64,000 nt of DNA, taken from NCBI RefSeq assembly GCF_032050975.1, contig NZ_CP116967.1, positions 3,035,001 to 3,099,000 on the forward strand, read 5' to 3'. The translations under genes and the position numbers were made by a program. This document shows positions 9,733 through 18,102 of the stretch, in pieces (position 1 is the stretch's first letter; each line of letters opens with the position of its first letter). The notes under the pieces are model-generated. The model searched no databases. It was not told the origin of the DNA and saw nothing but the letters and a program-made list of their open reading frames with translations. The DNA comes from Candidatus Nitrospira allomarina (GTDB taxonomy: Bacteria; Nitrospirota; Nitrospiria; Nitrospirales; UBA8639).

Positions 9733-10557
9733 TCATGGTTGGGCGGTTGTGCGAAGATGAAGGATTTCGCCGGAATGAATATCTCGAATCCTGGCTGATT
9801 GATCGTTTAAGTCGGAAGGGGAAGGAATGACTCTGAGTTGGCCATGTTCTCCTATGGAATGAGCCAGCCCCTGGAGTTGGCTTCCATCAGGAAACTGTAC
9901 CTGAATTGCTTGTCCAATGGTGCCACACCAATGCGTGTATTCCACAAGATAAGACAGAGGTCCGTTGGACCTCAGATTTTCCCAGTTTTTTTCCAGTGAT
10001 GTGATCATTTTCATGATGAGCTCTTCTCTGTTCACACTATAGCGACAATGGATCTGCAGAGAAGTCGCACTAGTTTGAAGTTCTAAAGGAAATTCCGATT
10101 GAGTGAGGTTAACGTTAATTCCAAATCCGATTACCACGCAGAAATGGTGTGTTGGATTTCGAAAGGAATCACATAAAATGCCACCCAATTTACGACCTCC
10201 AATTAATAAGTCATTGGGCCATTTTAGATCGACACGAATAGATGTCTGTTGTTCGAGTGCCTGGGCAATGGCCACTCCGGCCATGAGAGGAACCCATCCT
10301 AAATATTGAATGGGTGTCTCATGAACAAAAAGGAGAGATCCGTAAATATTGGACTTGCCTGGGGAAAACCAAGACCGATCAAGTCGACCTCGTCCCGAGG
10401 TTTGTCTGTCGGCCAGTATGACGGTTCCAGAAAGTGCTTGGTTCTTGGCTTTTTCCACGGCCAATGCATTGGTTGAGCCTAATTCATCAAAAATATAAAG
10501 GGTTTTGCCAAATTTTTTTGAGGGGAGAAGGGCGGCTATTTTTGAGGAGGATACCAC
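9733..10557 (-). CDS. birA: Biotin--[acetyl-CoA-carboxylase] ligase
   Basis: A 274-residue protein with the BirA catalytic and C-terminal domains. It activates biotin to biotinyl-AMP and attaches it to the carboxyl carrier protein. Visible are DELGSTNALAVEKA, the ATP/biotin loop SGRGRLDRSWFSPG, the catalytic WPNDLLIGGRKLGGIL, and VVIGFGINVN. The N-terminal helix-turn-helix of bifunctional BirA is absent, so this is a ligase-only form unlikely to repress biotin genes itself. The only usable start is GTG at 10555-10557 (an in-frame stop lies shortly upstream), and no strong ribosome site precedes it. It lies 32 bases after nadC, so co-expression is likely. Confidence 0.93.
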   Translation of the reverse strand: MVSSSKIAALLPSKKFGKTLYIFDELGSTNALAVEKAKNQALSGTVILADRQTSGRGRLDRSWFSPGKSNIYGSLLFVHETPIQYLGWVPLMAGVAIAQALEQQTSIRVDLKWPNDLLIGGRKLGGILCDSFRNPTHHFCVVIGFGINVNLTQSEFPLELQTSATSLQIHCRYSVNREELIMKMITSLEKNWENLRSNGPLSYLVEYTHWCGTIGQAIQVQFPDGSQLQGLAHSIGEHGQLRVIPSPSDLNDQSARIRDIHSGEILHLRTTAQP

Positions 10558-10589
10558 TGATAAGTCAGGGGGTTAGAGGAAAATCAGTC

Positions 10590-11498
10590 TCATCGTTGGC
10601 GCTTTTGAGGACGTCTTTTTGTTCGGAGAGGAACGATCTCCATGGAGAGGTCCATGGATGGCGCGGAATGTGTGAGTGCCCCAATCGAGATGAAATCCGG
10701 TCCGGCTTCTGCCATATCTCGAACGTTGTCCAAGGTCATGCCTCCTGATACTTCCACCAAGGCCTGTTTTTGGATGATGTCTATGGCCTGTTTGACATGA
10801 CGGGGGGTCATGTTATCCAATAAAAGAACATCGGCTTTTCCCTTTAAGGCCTGTCGAACCTGAGCAATTGTTTCGACTTCCACGCAAATTTGAAGGCCAT
10901 GCGGGGCATGTTGCCTGGCCCATAAACATGTCTGGGTGATGTTCATCCGTTGGGATGCCATGACCATCAAGTGATTATCTTTAATGAGAATGCCGTCATG
11001 GAGTGAGAAGCGATGATTTTTACCTCCGCCAAGGCGGACGGCCCATTTTTCTAAGGCCCGGAGTCCAGGTGTTGTTTTTCGTGTGTCCACTAAAGCGACT
11101 GGATAATCACGAACAGCCTCGCAGAACTGATGGGTGAGAGTGCTGATTCCCGAAAGCCGTTGGAGGAAATTCAGGGCGATTCGTTCGCCTTGAAGGAGCG
11201 ATTGCGCCTTTCCTTTCATGCTCAGGATAGTGGTTAACGGGCGCACCATGCTTCCATCGCCAGCATGAGTGGTAAGTTCAAGGGTTGAATCGATTGATTG
11301 AAACACCTCTCTGGCAACGGCCACACCCGCCACGATCATGTGGGCTTTTGCAATGATGTCGGCGCGAGCTAATAGAGTTGGTGGAATGAGAAGGGTTGAG
11401 GTCAAGTCTCCGTAGGCAAGGTCTTCTTCCAGCGCAGCGCTGATTACGCGCCGGATGGAAAAAAGAGGAGGAGGCGAGGCCAGAGAAGGTACACCCAT
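10590..11498 (-). CDS. nadC: Nicotinate-nucleotide diphosphorylase (carboxylating) NadC
   Basis: A 302-residue quinolinate phosphoribosyltransferase that makes nicotinate mononucleotide from quinolinate and PRPP in NAD synthesis. The N-terminal domain has ALEEDLAYGDLTS. The barrel has VDTRKTTPGLRALEKWAVRLGGG (a stretch of conserved substrate-binding Arg/Lys), HDGILIKDNHL, ICVEVETIAQ, VLLLDNMTP and VEVSGGMTLDN. The ATG at 11496-11498 shares a base with the valS stop (TGATG), so valS and nadC are translationally coupled. The C-terminal tail is rich in Arg/Lys. Confidence 0.96.
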   Translation of the reverse strand: MGVPSLASPPPLFSIRRVISAALEEDLAYGDLTSTLLIPPTLLARADIIAKAHMIVAGVAVAREVFQSIDSTLELTTHAGDGSMVRPLTTILSMKGKAQSLLQGERIALNFLQRLSGISTLTHQFCEAVRDYPVALVDTRKTTPGLRALEKWAVRLGGGKNHRFSLHDGILIKDNHLMVMASQRMNITQTCLWARQHAPHGLQICVEVETIAQVRQALKGKADVLLLDNMTPRHVKQAIDIIQKQALVEVSGGMTLDNVRDMAEAGPDFISIGALTHSAPSMDLSMEIVPLRTKRRPQKRQR

Positions 11499-14281
11499 CA
11501 GGTCGTCATGGAAACCAGTTGTTGTTCCGTCATATTCAGAATTCCCAACTCATCAATCAGCTTGGTACGGCGGTCTTCTGATTCCTGTATTACGGAAGAC
11601 TCCGCCTTCTCCCTAAATTCAGAAGAGGATAACCGATTGCCAAGGCGCTGCACTTCCTTCTCTTTTTCTCCAATTTGTTTCTGAATTTTTTTGATCACTT
11701 CATGAAGGTCAATCTCATTGGGAACAGGAATGCCAATAGTGCTGAAATGACCAGAAGGCAATTGTAATGTACGGAGAGAAGGGATGCCCTGGTCTGTGAT
11801 GACCGATGAGCGCAGAATTGACTCGATATGGGGCGCAAGAAAGGCCAGAGTGGCCGTGTCATTGTCCTGGGTGGTCGCTCCATAGATCGAAGGGGTTTGA
11901 GCAGAGGAAATATTCAGGAAGGCTCGCCCGGTTCTCGCCGTGTTGACAAACGCTTGGAGAAACAAAAAAGCCTGTTCGGCTTCAGCATTGACCCATTCCG
12001 GCTTTTCAGCAGGGAAGGGTTGCGTCATGATTGATAGCCCTTCGTGCGGGAAGGATTGCCATATTTCTTCGGTAATAAATGGCATCACGGGGTGTAACAG
12101 CCGTTGGATGATTTCAAATGATTCCAAGAGTGTCTGGCGGGTGACAGGCGCATCAGGATGGTTTTCCTGTTGGAGGCAGGGTTTGGCGAGTTCTATGAAC
12201 CAATCACAATATTCATGCCAGACGAATTGATAGAGAGCAGAGGCGGCTTGGTCAAAGCGATAGTCTTCAAAGGCATTGCTCACTTCACGGATCGTATGGT
12301 TCAGTCGGCTGAGAATCCATCGATCTGGAAAAGGGCGGAGCTCTGCTGCGAGTGATGTCCGCGGTCCGTCCGCATAGAGATGAATAAATCGTGCGGCATT
12401 CCAGAGTTTTGTGACAAAATTTCGATATCCTTCAATGCGTTCCTCGGCCAGTTTAATGTCCCGGCCAGGAGAGGCCATTGAGGCCAGGGTAAACCGCAGG
12501 GCATCCGTTCCATATTGTCGCATTTTGGTGAGGGGGTCAATCACATTTCCTTTGGATTTGCTCATCTTCTGACCTTCGGCGTCTCGAACCAGGGCATGAA
12601 TGTACACATCACGAAATGGGACCTGCCCCGTAAATTTCAGGCCCATCATGATCATTCTGGCAACCCAAAAAAAGAGAATGTCCAGTCCGGTGACTAGGGT
12701 TGCTGTTGGGTAAAATGATTTGAAGTCTTCTGTGTTGTCTGGCCACCCGAGGGTAGAAAACGGCCAGAGGGAGGATGAAAACCAGGTGTCCAATACATCA
12801 GGGTCTTGAAAGAGGTTGGTCCCGCCGCATGTTGGACAGGATTGTGGTGGAGTTCTCGAGACGATGGGTTGTGCATCGGGGGTGATAAAGCAGCTCATTG
12901 TGAGGTGGGAAGAAATCATTTTGTCGCCAGGGACTTCGCCAACCTGGCTAGTTTGGAGTAACTTGTCCTTGTTGCAGGTTCGACAGTACCAGGCGGGAAT
13001 TTGATGTCCCCACCAGATTTGGCGAGAAATGCACCAATCCTTGATCTGGTGCATCCAGCCCAAATAATTGTTTTTCCAGCCATCGGGAATAATTCGAATG
13101 TGTCCGGTTTCAACCGCTTGGATGGCAGGAGTTGCCAAAGGTTGGATTTTGACGAACCATTGCGGTGAAAGATAGGGTTCGACAACGGTTTTACATCGAT
13201 AACATTTCCCGAGGGCCATGGCGTGATCTTCAACCTTTAGGAGAAGTTCTTGCTTCTCCAGGGCTTCTATCACCATGGTGCGGGCTTCCTGGACTGATTT
13301 GAGGTTGAGTGTGGTTTGAAGTCTGGAGTCTGCTTGAGATTCTTGAAGTCCTGAAAGGCTCATTCGAGCTTGGAAATCGAGTATGGACAGGCGCGGAAGA
13401 CCGTGTCGCTCGCCTGCTTCAAAGTCATTAAAGTCGTGAGCAGGTGTAATTTTGACGGCTCCGGTTCCAAATTCCCGATCAACTAATATCGGATCAGCTA
13501 AAATGGGAATGGTTCGTGTCGTTAAAGGGACGCGAGCTTCTTTGCCGATATACCGCTGGTAGCGAGGGTCCTCAGGATGGACAGCCACTGCGGTATCTCC
13601 CAGAACGGTCTCTGGTCTGGTAGTGGCCACCATGAGAAATTGTGTTGGATCGTCAGAGAGGTAATACTGAATGTAATAAAGCTTTCCTTTAATTGGTTCG
13701 TGCTCGACTTCAATGTCGGACAGGGCTGTCAGGCAGCGCGGGCACCAATTTATTAAACGTTCCCCCCGGTAAATAAGTCCTTCCTCGTACAGACGAACAA
13801 ACACCTCTCGAACAGCTCGTGAAAGTCCTTCGTCCATGGTAAACCGGAGACGAGACCAATCGCAGGAGGCTCCTAACTGTTTTAACTGTTCGATAATGGT
13901 ATTTCCTGATTGGTGTCTCCACTTCCAGACCCGGTCGATGAAGGCCGAGCGCCCGATGTGTTCTCGTGACTGACCTTCCTGCGCGAGTTGCCGCTCCACT
14001 ACATTTTGCGTCGCAATCCCCGCATGGTCTGTCCCAGGAACCCAAAGAGTGTTTAATCCCTGCATGCGTCGCCATCGAACGATAATGTCCTGGATGGTCG
14101 TATTGAGGGCATGGCCGATGTGGAGTGATCCGGTGACATTGGGGGGAGGAATGACCAGGCAATATGATTGAGAGTGGTTGCCGAGGTCAGGTTGGAAGAG
14201 ATGGTGCTGCATCCAATAGGACCCCCACCGTTGCTCGACTTCATTAGGGTTGTAGGTTTTTTCTAACTGTGAAGATGACAT
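11498..14281 (-). CDS. valS: Valine--tRNA ligase
   Basis: A 927-residue class I aminoacyl-tRNA synthetase charging tRNA-Val. The HIGH signature lies in PPPNVTGSLHIGHALN near residue 50. The connective-peptide 1 editing domain includes TTRPETVLGDTAVAVHP and TPAHDFNDFEAG, the WWGHQIPAWYC block follows, and KMSKSKGNV lies near residue 572. An anticodon-binding helical bundle and a C-terminal coiled coil (EVIKKIQKQIGEKEKEVQRLG) complete the protein. I choose ATG 14279-14281 (MSSSQLEKTYNPNEVEQRW), where family members start, over an upstream GTG at 14335; neither has a clear ribosome site. First gene of the valS-nadC-birA-coaX run. Confidence 0.97.
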   Translation of the reverse strand: MSSSQLEKTYNPNEVEQRWGSYWMQHHLFQPDLGNHSQSYCLVIPPPNVTGSLHIGHALNTTIQDIIVRWRRMQGLNTLWVPGTDHAGIATQNVVERQLAQEGQSREHIGRSAFIDRVWKWRHQSGNTIIEQLKQLGASCDWSRLRFTMDEGLSRAVREVFVRLYEEGLIYRGERLINWCPRCLTALSDIEVEHEPIKGKLYYIQYYLSDDPTQFLMVATTRPETVLGDTAVAVHPEDPRYQRYIGKEARVPLTTRTIPILADPILVDREFGTGAVKITPAHDFNDFEAGERHGLPRLSILDFQARMSLSGLQESQADSRLQTTLNLKSVQEARTMVIEALEKQELLLKVEDHAMALGKCYRCKTVVEPYLSPQWFVKIQPLATPAIQAVETGHIRIIPDGWKNNYLGWMHQIKDWCISRQIWWGHQIPAWYCRTCNKDKLLQTSQVGEVPGDKMISSHLTMSCFITPDAQPIVSRTPPQSCPTCGGTNLFQDPDVLDTWFSSSLWPFSTLGWPDNTEDFKSFYPTATLVTGLDILFFWVARMIMMGLKFTGQVPFRDVYIHALVRDAEGQKMSKSKGNVIDPLTKMRQYGTDALRFTLASMASPGRDIKLAEERIEGYRNFVTKLWNAARFIHLYADGPRTSLAAELRPFPDRWILSRLNHTIREVSNAFEDYRFDQAASALYQFVWHEYCDWFIELAKPCLQQENHPDAPVTRQTLLESFEIIQRLLHPVMPFITEEIWQSFPHEGLSIMTQPFPAEKPEWVNAEAEQAFLFLQAFVNTARTGRAFLNISSAQTPSIYGATTQDNDTATLAFLAPHIESILRSSVITDQGIPSLRTLQLPSGHFSTIGIPVPNEIDLHEVIKKIQKQIGEKEKEVQRLGNRLSSSEFREKAESSVIQESEDRRTKLIDELGILNMTEQQLVSMTT

Positions 14282-14443
14282 ACTATTGTTGATAGGGTGT
14301 TTTGGAATTGGCAAAAAAGTCTCCGATGTTATCACGGGCCCTACAGGCCCGCAATACGACCTCTTGTTCCTCCTATGATGCCTGTGGTAAAAACAAATTC
14401 TATTAAATTTCCAAAGTATTTCAATTCACTCAGGAGAACACCC

Positions 14444-14554
14444 ATGCCACGTGGTCGGCAAAAAGATCGTGATTTGCGAAGAAAACATCGAAAAAATCAA
14501 CAGCGGGTAAAAGGTTTAGAAGTGGCCCGGCGCGAAAAGGGCAAAAAGAAATAA
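14444..14554 (+). CDS. 36-residue highly basic protein
   Basis: A very short gene with an excellent ribosome site (CAGGAGAACACCC directly before ATG) encoding MPRGRQKDRDLRRKHRK... and ending in REKGKKK, so about half its residues are Lys or Arg. The frame is open further upstream, but the Shine-Dalgarno element fixes the start here. I do not recognise it with certainty; similar tiny RDR/RRK-rich proteins are annotated as uncharacterised in other bacteria, and the composition suggests RNA or ribosome binding (inference). It stands alone between the divergently read valS gene and a HAD phosphatase gene. Confidence 0.65.
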   Translation: MPRGRQKDRDLRRKHRKNQQRVKGLEVARREKGKKK

Positions 14555-14725
14555 GAGCCTGATTTTTTGAGGCCGTGGCCTTCATTCCATAGAGCCTCAT
14601 TTCTCTTCTTGAATTTCCATCCTAATGATTTTCGTTTGATCGAACGAACCTACAAGGCCATTCTTAGGCAGAGGACAGGTCGTCGGCCTCTACGCCCTTG
14701 ATCCTCCTCCCTCCTCATTTATTGT

Positions 14726-15451
14726 ATGAGTTCCTCCCCCATAAAAGTCATTTTTTTTGATGCCGTAGGGACTTTATTCGATGTAAAGGGATCGGTAGGG
14801 GAGGTCTATTTAACGTATGCTAAAAAATACGGGGTCCCGGACACCGAACACACCCAATATGCATTGAATGCCGCATTCAAGCAAACCATGAAAGACATGC
14901 CTCTTCCGATTTTTTCGGTGGAGCGGCCGGAAAAACTCAAGCAGTGCGAGCGGTTGTGGTGGTTTGATGTTGTGCATGCCGTTTTTTATCGGGTGGGGAT
15001 GTTCGAAGGATTTGACGAGTTTTTTGAGGAGGTATTCGAGGCGTTTGGGAAGCCTATCCATTGGGAGCTGTTTCCTGAAACACTCGAAATATTAGCTGAG
15101 TTGAAAGGGCAAGGCTTTGAACTCGGAATTATTTCCAATTTTGATAGTCGGTTTTTTCAGGTTTCGCGTGGGCTTGGTCTCAGCACGTTTTTTGATTCTG
15201 TGACCATTTCCAGTTTGGTCGGGTCCGCCAAGCCAGCCAAAAATATTTTTGCTCATGCCCTCGATGAACATATGGTGATCCCTCAAGAAGCACTTCATGT
15301 AGGAGATCATCCTCTTGAGGATTTCGAGGGGGCGCGACAGGCTGGTCTTCATGCCGTCTTGATTGATCGTTCAACAAATAGCGTCCCTCATCATCCACAG
15401 ACCCTTTCAAATTTGATTGAACTGCGTTCATACGACCTCTTGCATCGCTAA
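14726..15451 (+). CDS. HAD-superfamily hydrolase (HAD-IA, HDHD3-like)
   Basis: A 241-residue haloacid-dehalogenase-type phosphatase. Motif I is VIFFDAVGTLF; its second Asp is replaced by Val (DAVGT instead of DxDGT), as in the HDHD3-like branch. Motif II is IISNFDSR, the Lys of motif III is in GSAKPAKNIF, and motif IV is HVGDHPLEDFEGARQAG. An alpha-helical cap (about residues 20-100) sits between motifs I and II. Loss of the general acid/base Asp in motif I may mean weak or altered phosphatase activity, or a non-phosphatase reaction. Substrate unknown. No clear ribosome site precedes the ATG. The next gene follows 350 bases later. Confidence 0.85.
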   Translation: MSSSPIKVIFFDAVGTLFDVKGSVGEVYLTYAKKYGVPDTEHTQYALNAAFKQTMKDMPLPIFSVERPEKLKQCERLWWFDVVHAVFYRVGMFEGFDEFFEEVFEAFGKPIHWELFPETLEILAELKGQGFELGIISNFDSRFFQVSRGLGLSTFFDSVTISSLVGSAKPAKNIFAHALDEHMVIPQEALHVGDHPLEDFEGARQAGLHAVLIDRSTNSVPHHPQTLSNLIELRSYDLLHR

Positions 15452-15801
15452 AACCCCACCCTGCATCCAAATTTTTCCCAACCTTCCGAGTGCGATTTGA
15501 AAACCAGGTGCCCCGTCCCTTTCCCTCACCGACGGGTAAGTAAGAGGGTAAATCCTGAAAGGGCCGAATGGCGGCGAGTGGCCAGGCACCAAGCTCGCAA
15601 GCCGACCCTTCACGATACCAAGGCGTCTAAGAAGCTCAAAGGAAATCAAAATGGGAATACTTGACCATTTGGGCCGTTCAGGTTACGGTTCATGATCAAA
15701 GTATATCCCTTCAAGGCTGGTGCGGCCTTTTTTGACATAATGAACTCTTTCCAGGTGTGGAATCCGTAAGTTAATACTCCTTCGTCAAAAACACGAAGCC
15801 C
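15452..15801. other. Intergenic region before the sensor kinase
   Basis: About 350 bases with only short frames lacking protein-like features. It presumably holds the promoter for the downstream kinase, but I cannot point to a clear -35/-10 pair. Confidence 0.4.
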
Positions 15802-18021
15802 GTGGAATTCTTTGCCATCAGTGGATTGTTGAATGGGTTGGCCGCTAGCGGGTTGGCGTCCTTTGTCTATTTCCGCGCTCCAAAGGATCCCAGGCATTGG
15901 ACGTTCGGTTTATTTGGAATCGCCACTGCTTTATGGAGTTTTGGGTATTGTGCCTGGCAAGTCGCGGATTCCGAGTTTTTTGCGCTCCTCAATCTTCGTA
16001 TATTAATGGCAGGGGCGATCTTTATTCCCATTACATTTCTGCATCATGTTTTGTATTTACTTAAGAAAGAGAATATTTATCGTACCACCATTAAATGGAA
16101 TTACCTTGTGGGAGGGGTATTCCTTCTTGCCGATTTTACGCCTTTCTTTATTCAAGGTGTCCGCCAAATTTCCGTTTTTCCGTTTTGGGGTGTGCCTGGT
16201 TTGGTCTTTCATTTTTGTTTGATTTGGTGGGTCGGACTTGTAATCTTTGCCCATCTTCTTCTTATTCAAGCCTATGCGAAGGAAAGAGGATTACGTCGAA
16301 GGCAATTTTTGTATCTCCTTATAGGCTCTGCAATCGGATACATCGGTGGGGCTACTAATTATCCCTTGTGGTATGGGATTGAAGTATTACCCTACGGAAC
16401 TATTGGGTTTGCGGTATATATTTCAATCGTAGCCTATACCTTGTTGCGTTTTCACTGGTTGGAATTTTCAGTGTATGTTGAAAAAGGATTGTCCTATTTT
16501 GCTATTTTATTGTTTGTCTCGCAGCCGGTGTATCCGATGCTGCTACTGGCCCAGAAATCCCTGCTGGGTGCCATTAATGTCCGGTTTTCCGTCGTGCAAC
16601 TTGTGCTCCATCTCATGACGGTTGTGGGAGTTTATCAGATGAAAGTGGGAACGAAGGGCGCGGTCGCGAGAACCATACTCAAAGGCCGGGAATTGAGGAC
16701 TCAAGCTCTCTCCAGATTTTCTTCAAAAGTCGCTAACATGCATAATATTCAGGATTTGGGTCAGGCGATTCTAGAAACGGTCGGAAGGAGTGCTGGAGCA
16801 TCGAAGGCCGCAATCTTTGTTTTGCAAGTTGAAGAAAATCGTTATAGGGCCGTTTCAAATTTCGGATTTTCTCCTGATCATCCTGTTATCCAGAATGGAT
16901 GGGCTATCTCCGACAATCTGCCACAATTACTACTATTTACGCAGGCAAAAGTCTCCATCGGGGAATTAAAAGGTTTAGATTCCAATGAGGGCGAGAGGCA
17001 TATAGCCGAAATATTAGAAGGTGCCGGATTAGAGTTGTTCTATCCGATCTTTGGGAATAACCAATTATTGGGCGTTTTGGCGCTTGGCCCTACGTCTAGT
17101 GAAGCTATTCGGATGATGGGTGGAAAAACATTTTGGAATACCATTATTCAGGAATCTGCCTTAGCTTTAGAAAATGCTATTTTACGCGAAGAAATTCACC
17201 GGTCCCAGAATTTGCTTTGCCAAGTGGATCGCCTACGGTCGCTTGAGGCCATGGCCAATGGATTGACTCAGGAACTTCATAGTCCATTAGTCTCAATTAA
17301 AGCGTTTGTTCAAGTGGCTGAAATGCGACGGCATGACGGGGAATTTATGGATAGGCTTCATCGTATCGTCGGAGAAGATCTTGCGAAGATAGAAGCCTTA
17401 ACAAAAGAGATCAGAGAATATGTCAAACCTTTATCGGGATCATTGAATGCCAAAGCCCATATCCACGATATCATTGATTCCTGTCTTTTGTTTGTAGCGA
17501 GCAATCCTTCTTACCATAAGACGATGATTGAGAAGATATTTAGTCCAGATGTTCCGATGGTCTCTGTCGATCGCCAGGGGCTCATGCAGGCCATTTTCAA
17601 TGGCCTGTTATTTCTCTTAAAGGACCCCTCGCATTTGTCTGGAACTTTGCGAATTGAAACAGAAGCTGGTCGCCAGGTTTTGGGGCAAAATTGGCTTCAA
17701 GTTTCGGTGTGGTGGAAAGCGGAAAGAATGTCAACGGATTCTGAGCTGGTTTCAATAGAGGAGTGGGACTTTGATAATTGCGTAATTGATGAACCTGACC
17801 CTTCCGCCACGCAAGGGTTGATCCTTGCACATCAAATTATTCAACGTCATTCTGGACGTCTTCAGCTTTTGACCAATGAGCGTGGCATTCTTGGATTTCA
17901 AATCCAACTGCCCCTCAGTCTACCCTATGGCAATGAGTATTCCTTGACTTCATTTCGTAACCCCGCCATTCCTCTTAAGCAGGTGAAGGTAACCCCAGAC
18001 GCTGGCCATCCTTTTTCGTAG
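15802..18021 (+). CDS. Membrane sensor histidine kinase, PrsK-like, with degenerate ATPase domain
   Basis: A 739-residue protein. Residues 1-290 hold seven to eight membrane helices of the 7TM histidine-kinase N-terminal type. Residues about 300-450 are a GAF-like domain (LGQAILETVGRSAGASKAAIFVLQ...). About 470-550 is a HisKA-like dimerisation region with ELHSPLVSIKAFVQ as H box. About 560-710 corresponds to the ATPase domain. The order resembles PrsK, the kinase of PEP-CTERM/exopolysaccharide regulation (family knowledge). The ATPase part is poorly conserved: the N-box Asn is not in place (QAIFNGLLFLLKD) and the DxGxG motif is missing, with only a G2-like ATQGLILAHQIIQRHSG left. It may therefore be inactive or a pseudokinase partner. 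GTG start, weak ribosome site. No PEP-CTERM or exosortase gene is nearby. The hybrid kinase downstream may be its partner. Confidence 0.75.
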   Translation: MEFFAISGLLNGLAASGLASFVYFRAPKDPRHWTFGLFGIATALWSFGYCAWQVADSEFFALLNLRILMAGAIFIPITFLHHVLYLLKKENIYRTTIKWNYLVGGVFLLADFTPFFIQGVRQISVFPFWGVPGLVFHFCLIWWVGLVIFAHLLLIQAYAKERGLRRRQFLYLLIGSAIGYIGGATNYPLWYGIEVLPYGTIGFAVYISIVAYTLLRFHWLEFSVYVEKGLSYFAILLFVSQPVYPMLLLAQKSLLGAINVRFSVVQLVLHLMTVVGVYQMKVGTKGAVARTILKGRELRTQALSRFSSKVANMHNIQDLGQAILETVGRSAGASKAAIFVLQVEENRYRAVSNFGFSPDHPVIQNGWAISDNLPQLLLFTQAKVSIGELKGLDSNEGERHIAEILEGAGLELFYPIFGNNQLLGVLALGPTSSEAIRMMGGKTFWNTIIQESALALENAILREEIHRSQNLLCQVDRLRSLEAMANGLTQELHSPLVSIKAFVQVAEMRRHDGEFMDRLHRIVGEDLAKIEALTKEIREYVKPLSGSLNAKAHIHDIIDSCLLFVASNPSYHKTMIEKIFSPDVPMVSVDRQGLMQAIFNGLLFLLKDPSHLSGTLRIETEAGRQVLGQNWLQVSVWWKAERMSTDSELVSIEEWDFDNCVIDEPDPSATQGLILAHQIIQRHSGRLQLLTNERGILGFQIQLPLSLPYGNEYSLTSFRNPAIPLKQVKVTPDAGHPFS

Positions 18022-18102
18022 GAAAAATTGGTAGAATCCTGGAGGTTGGGTGCTGACTCCTTCTGAGTCAGGTCGGTAGTTGAATTGCGGCATTCTTCCT
18101 CT

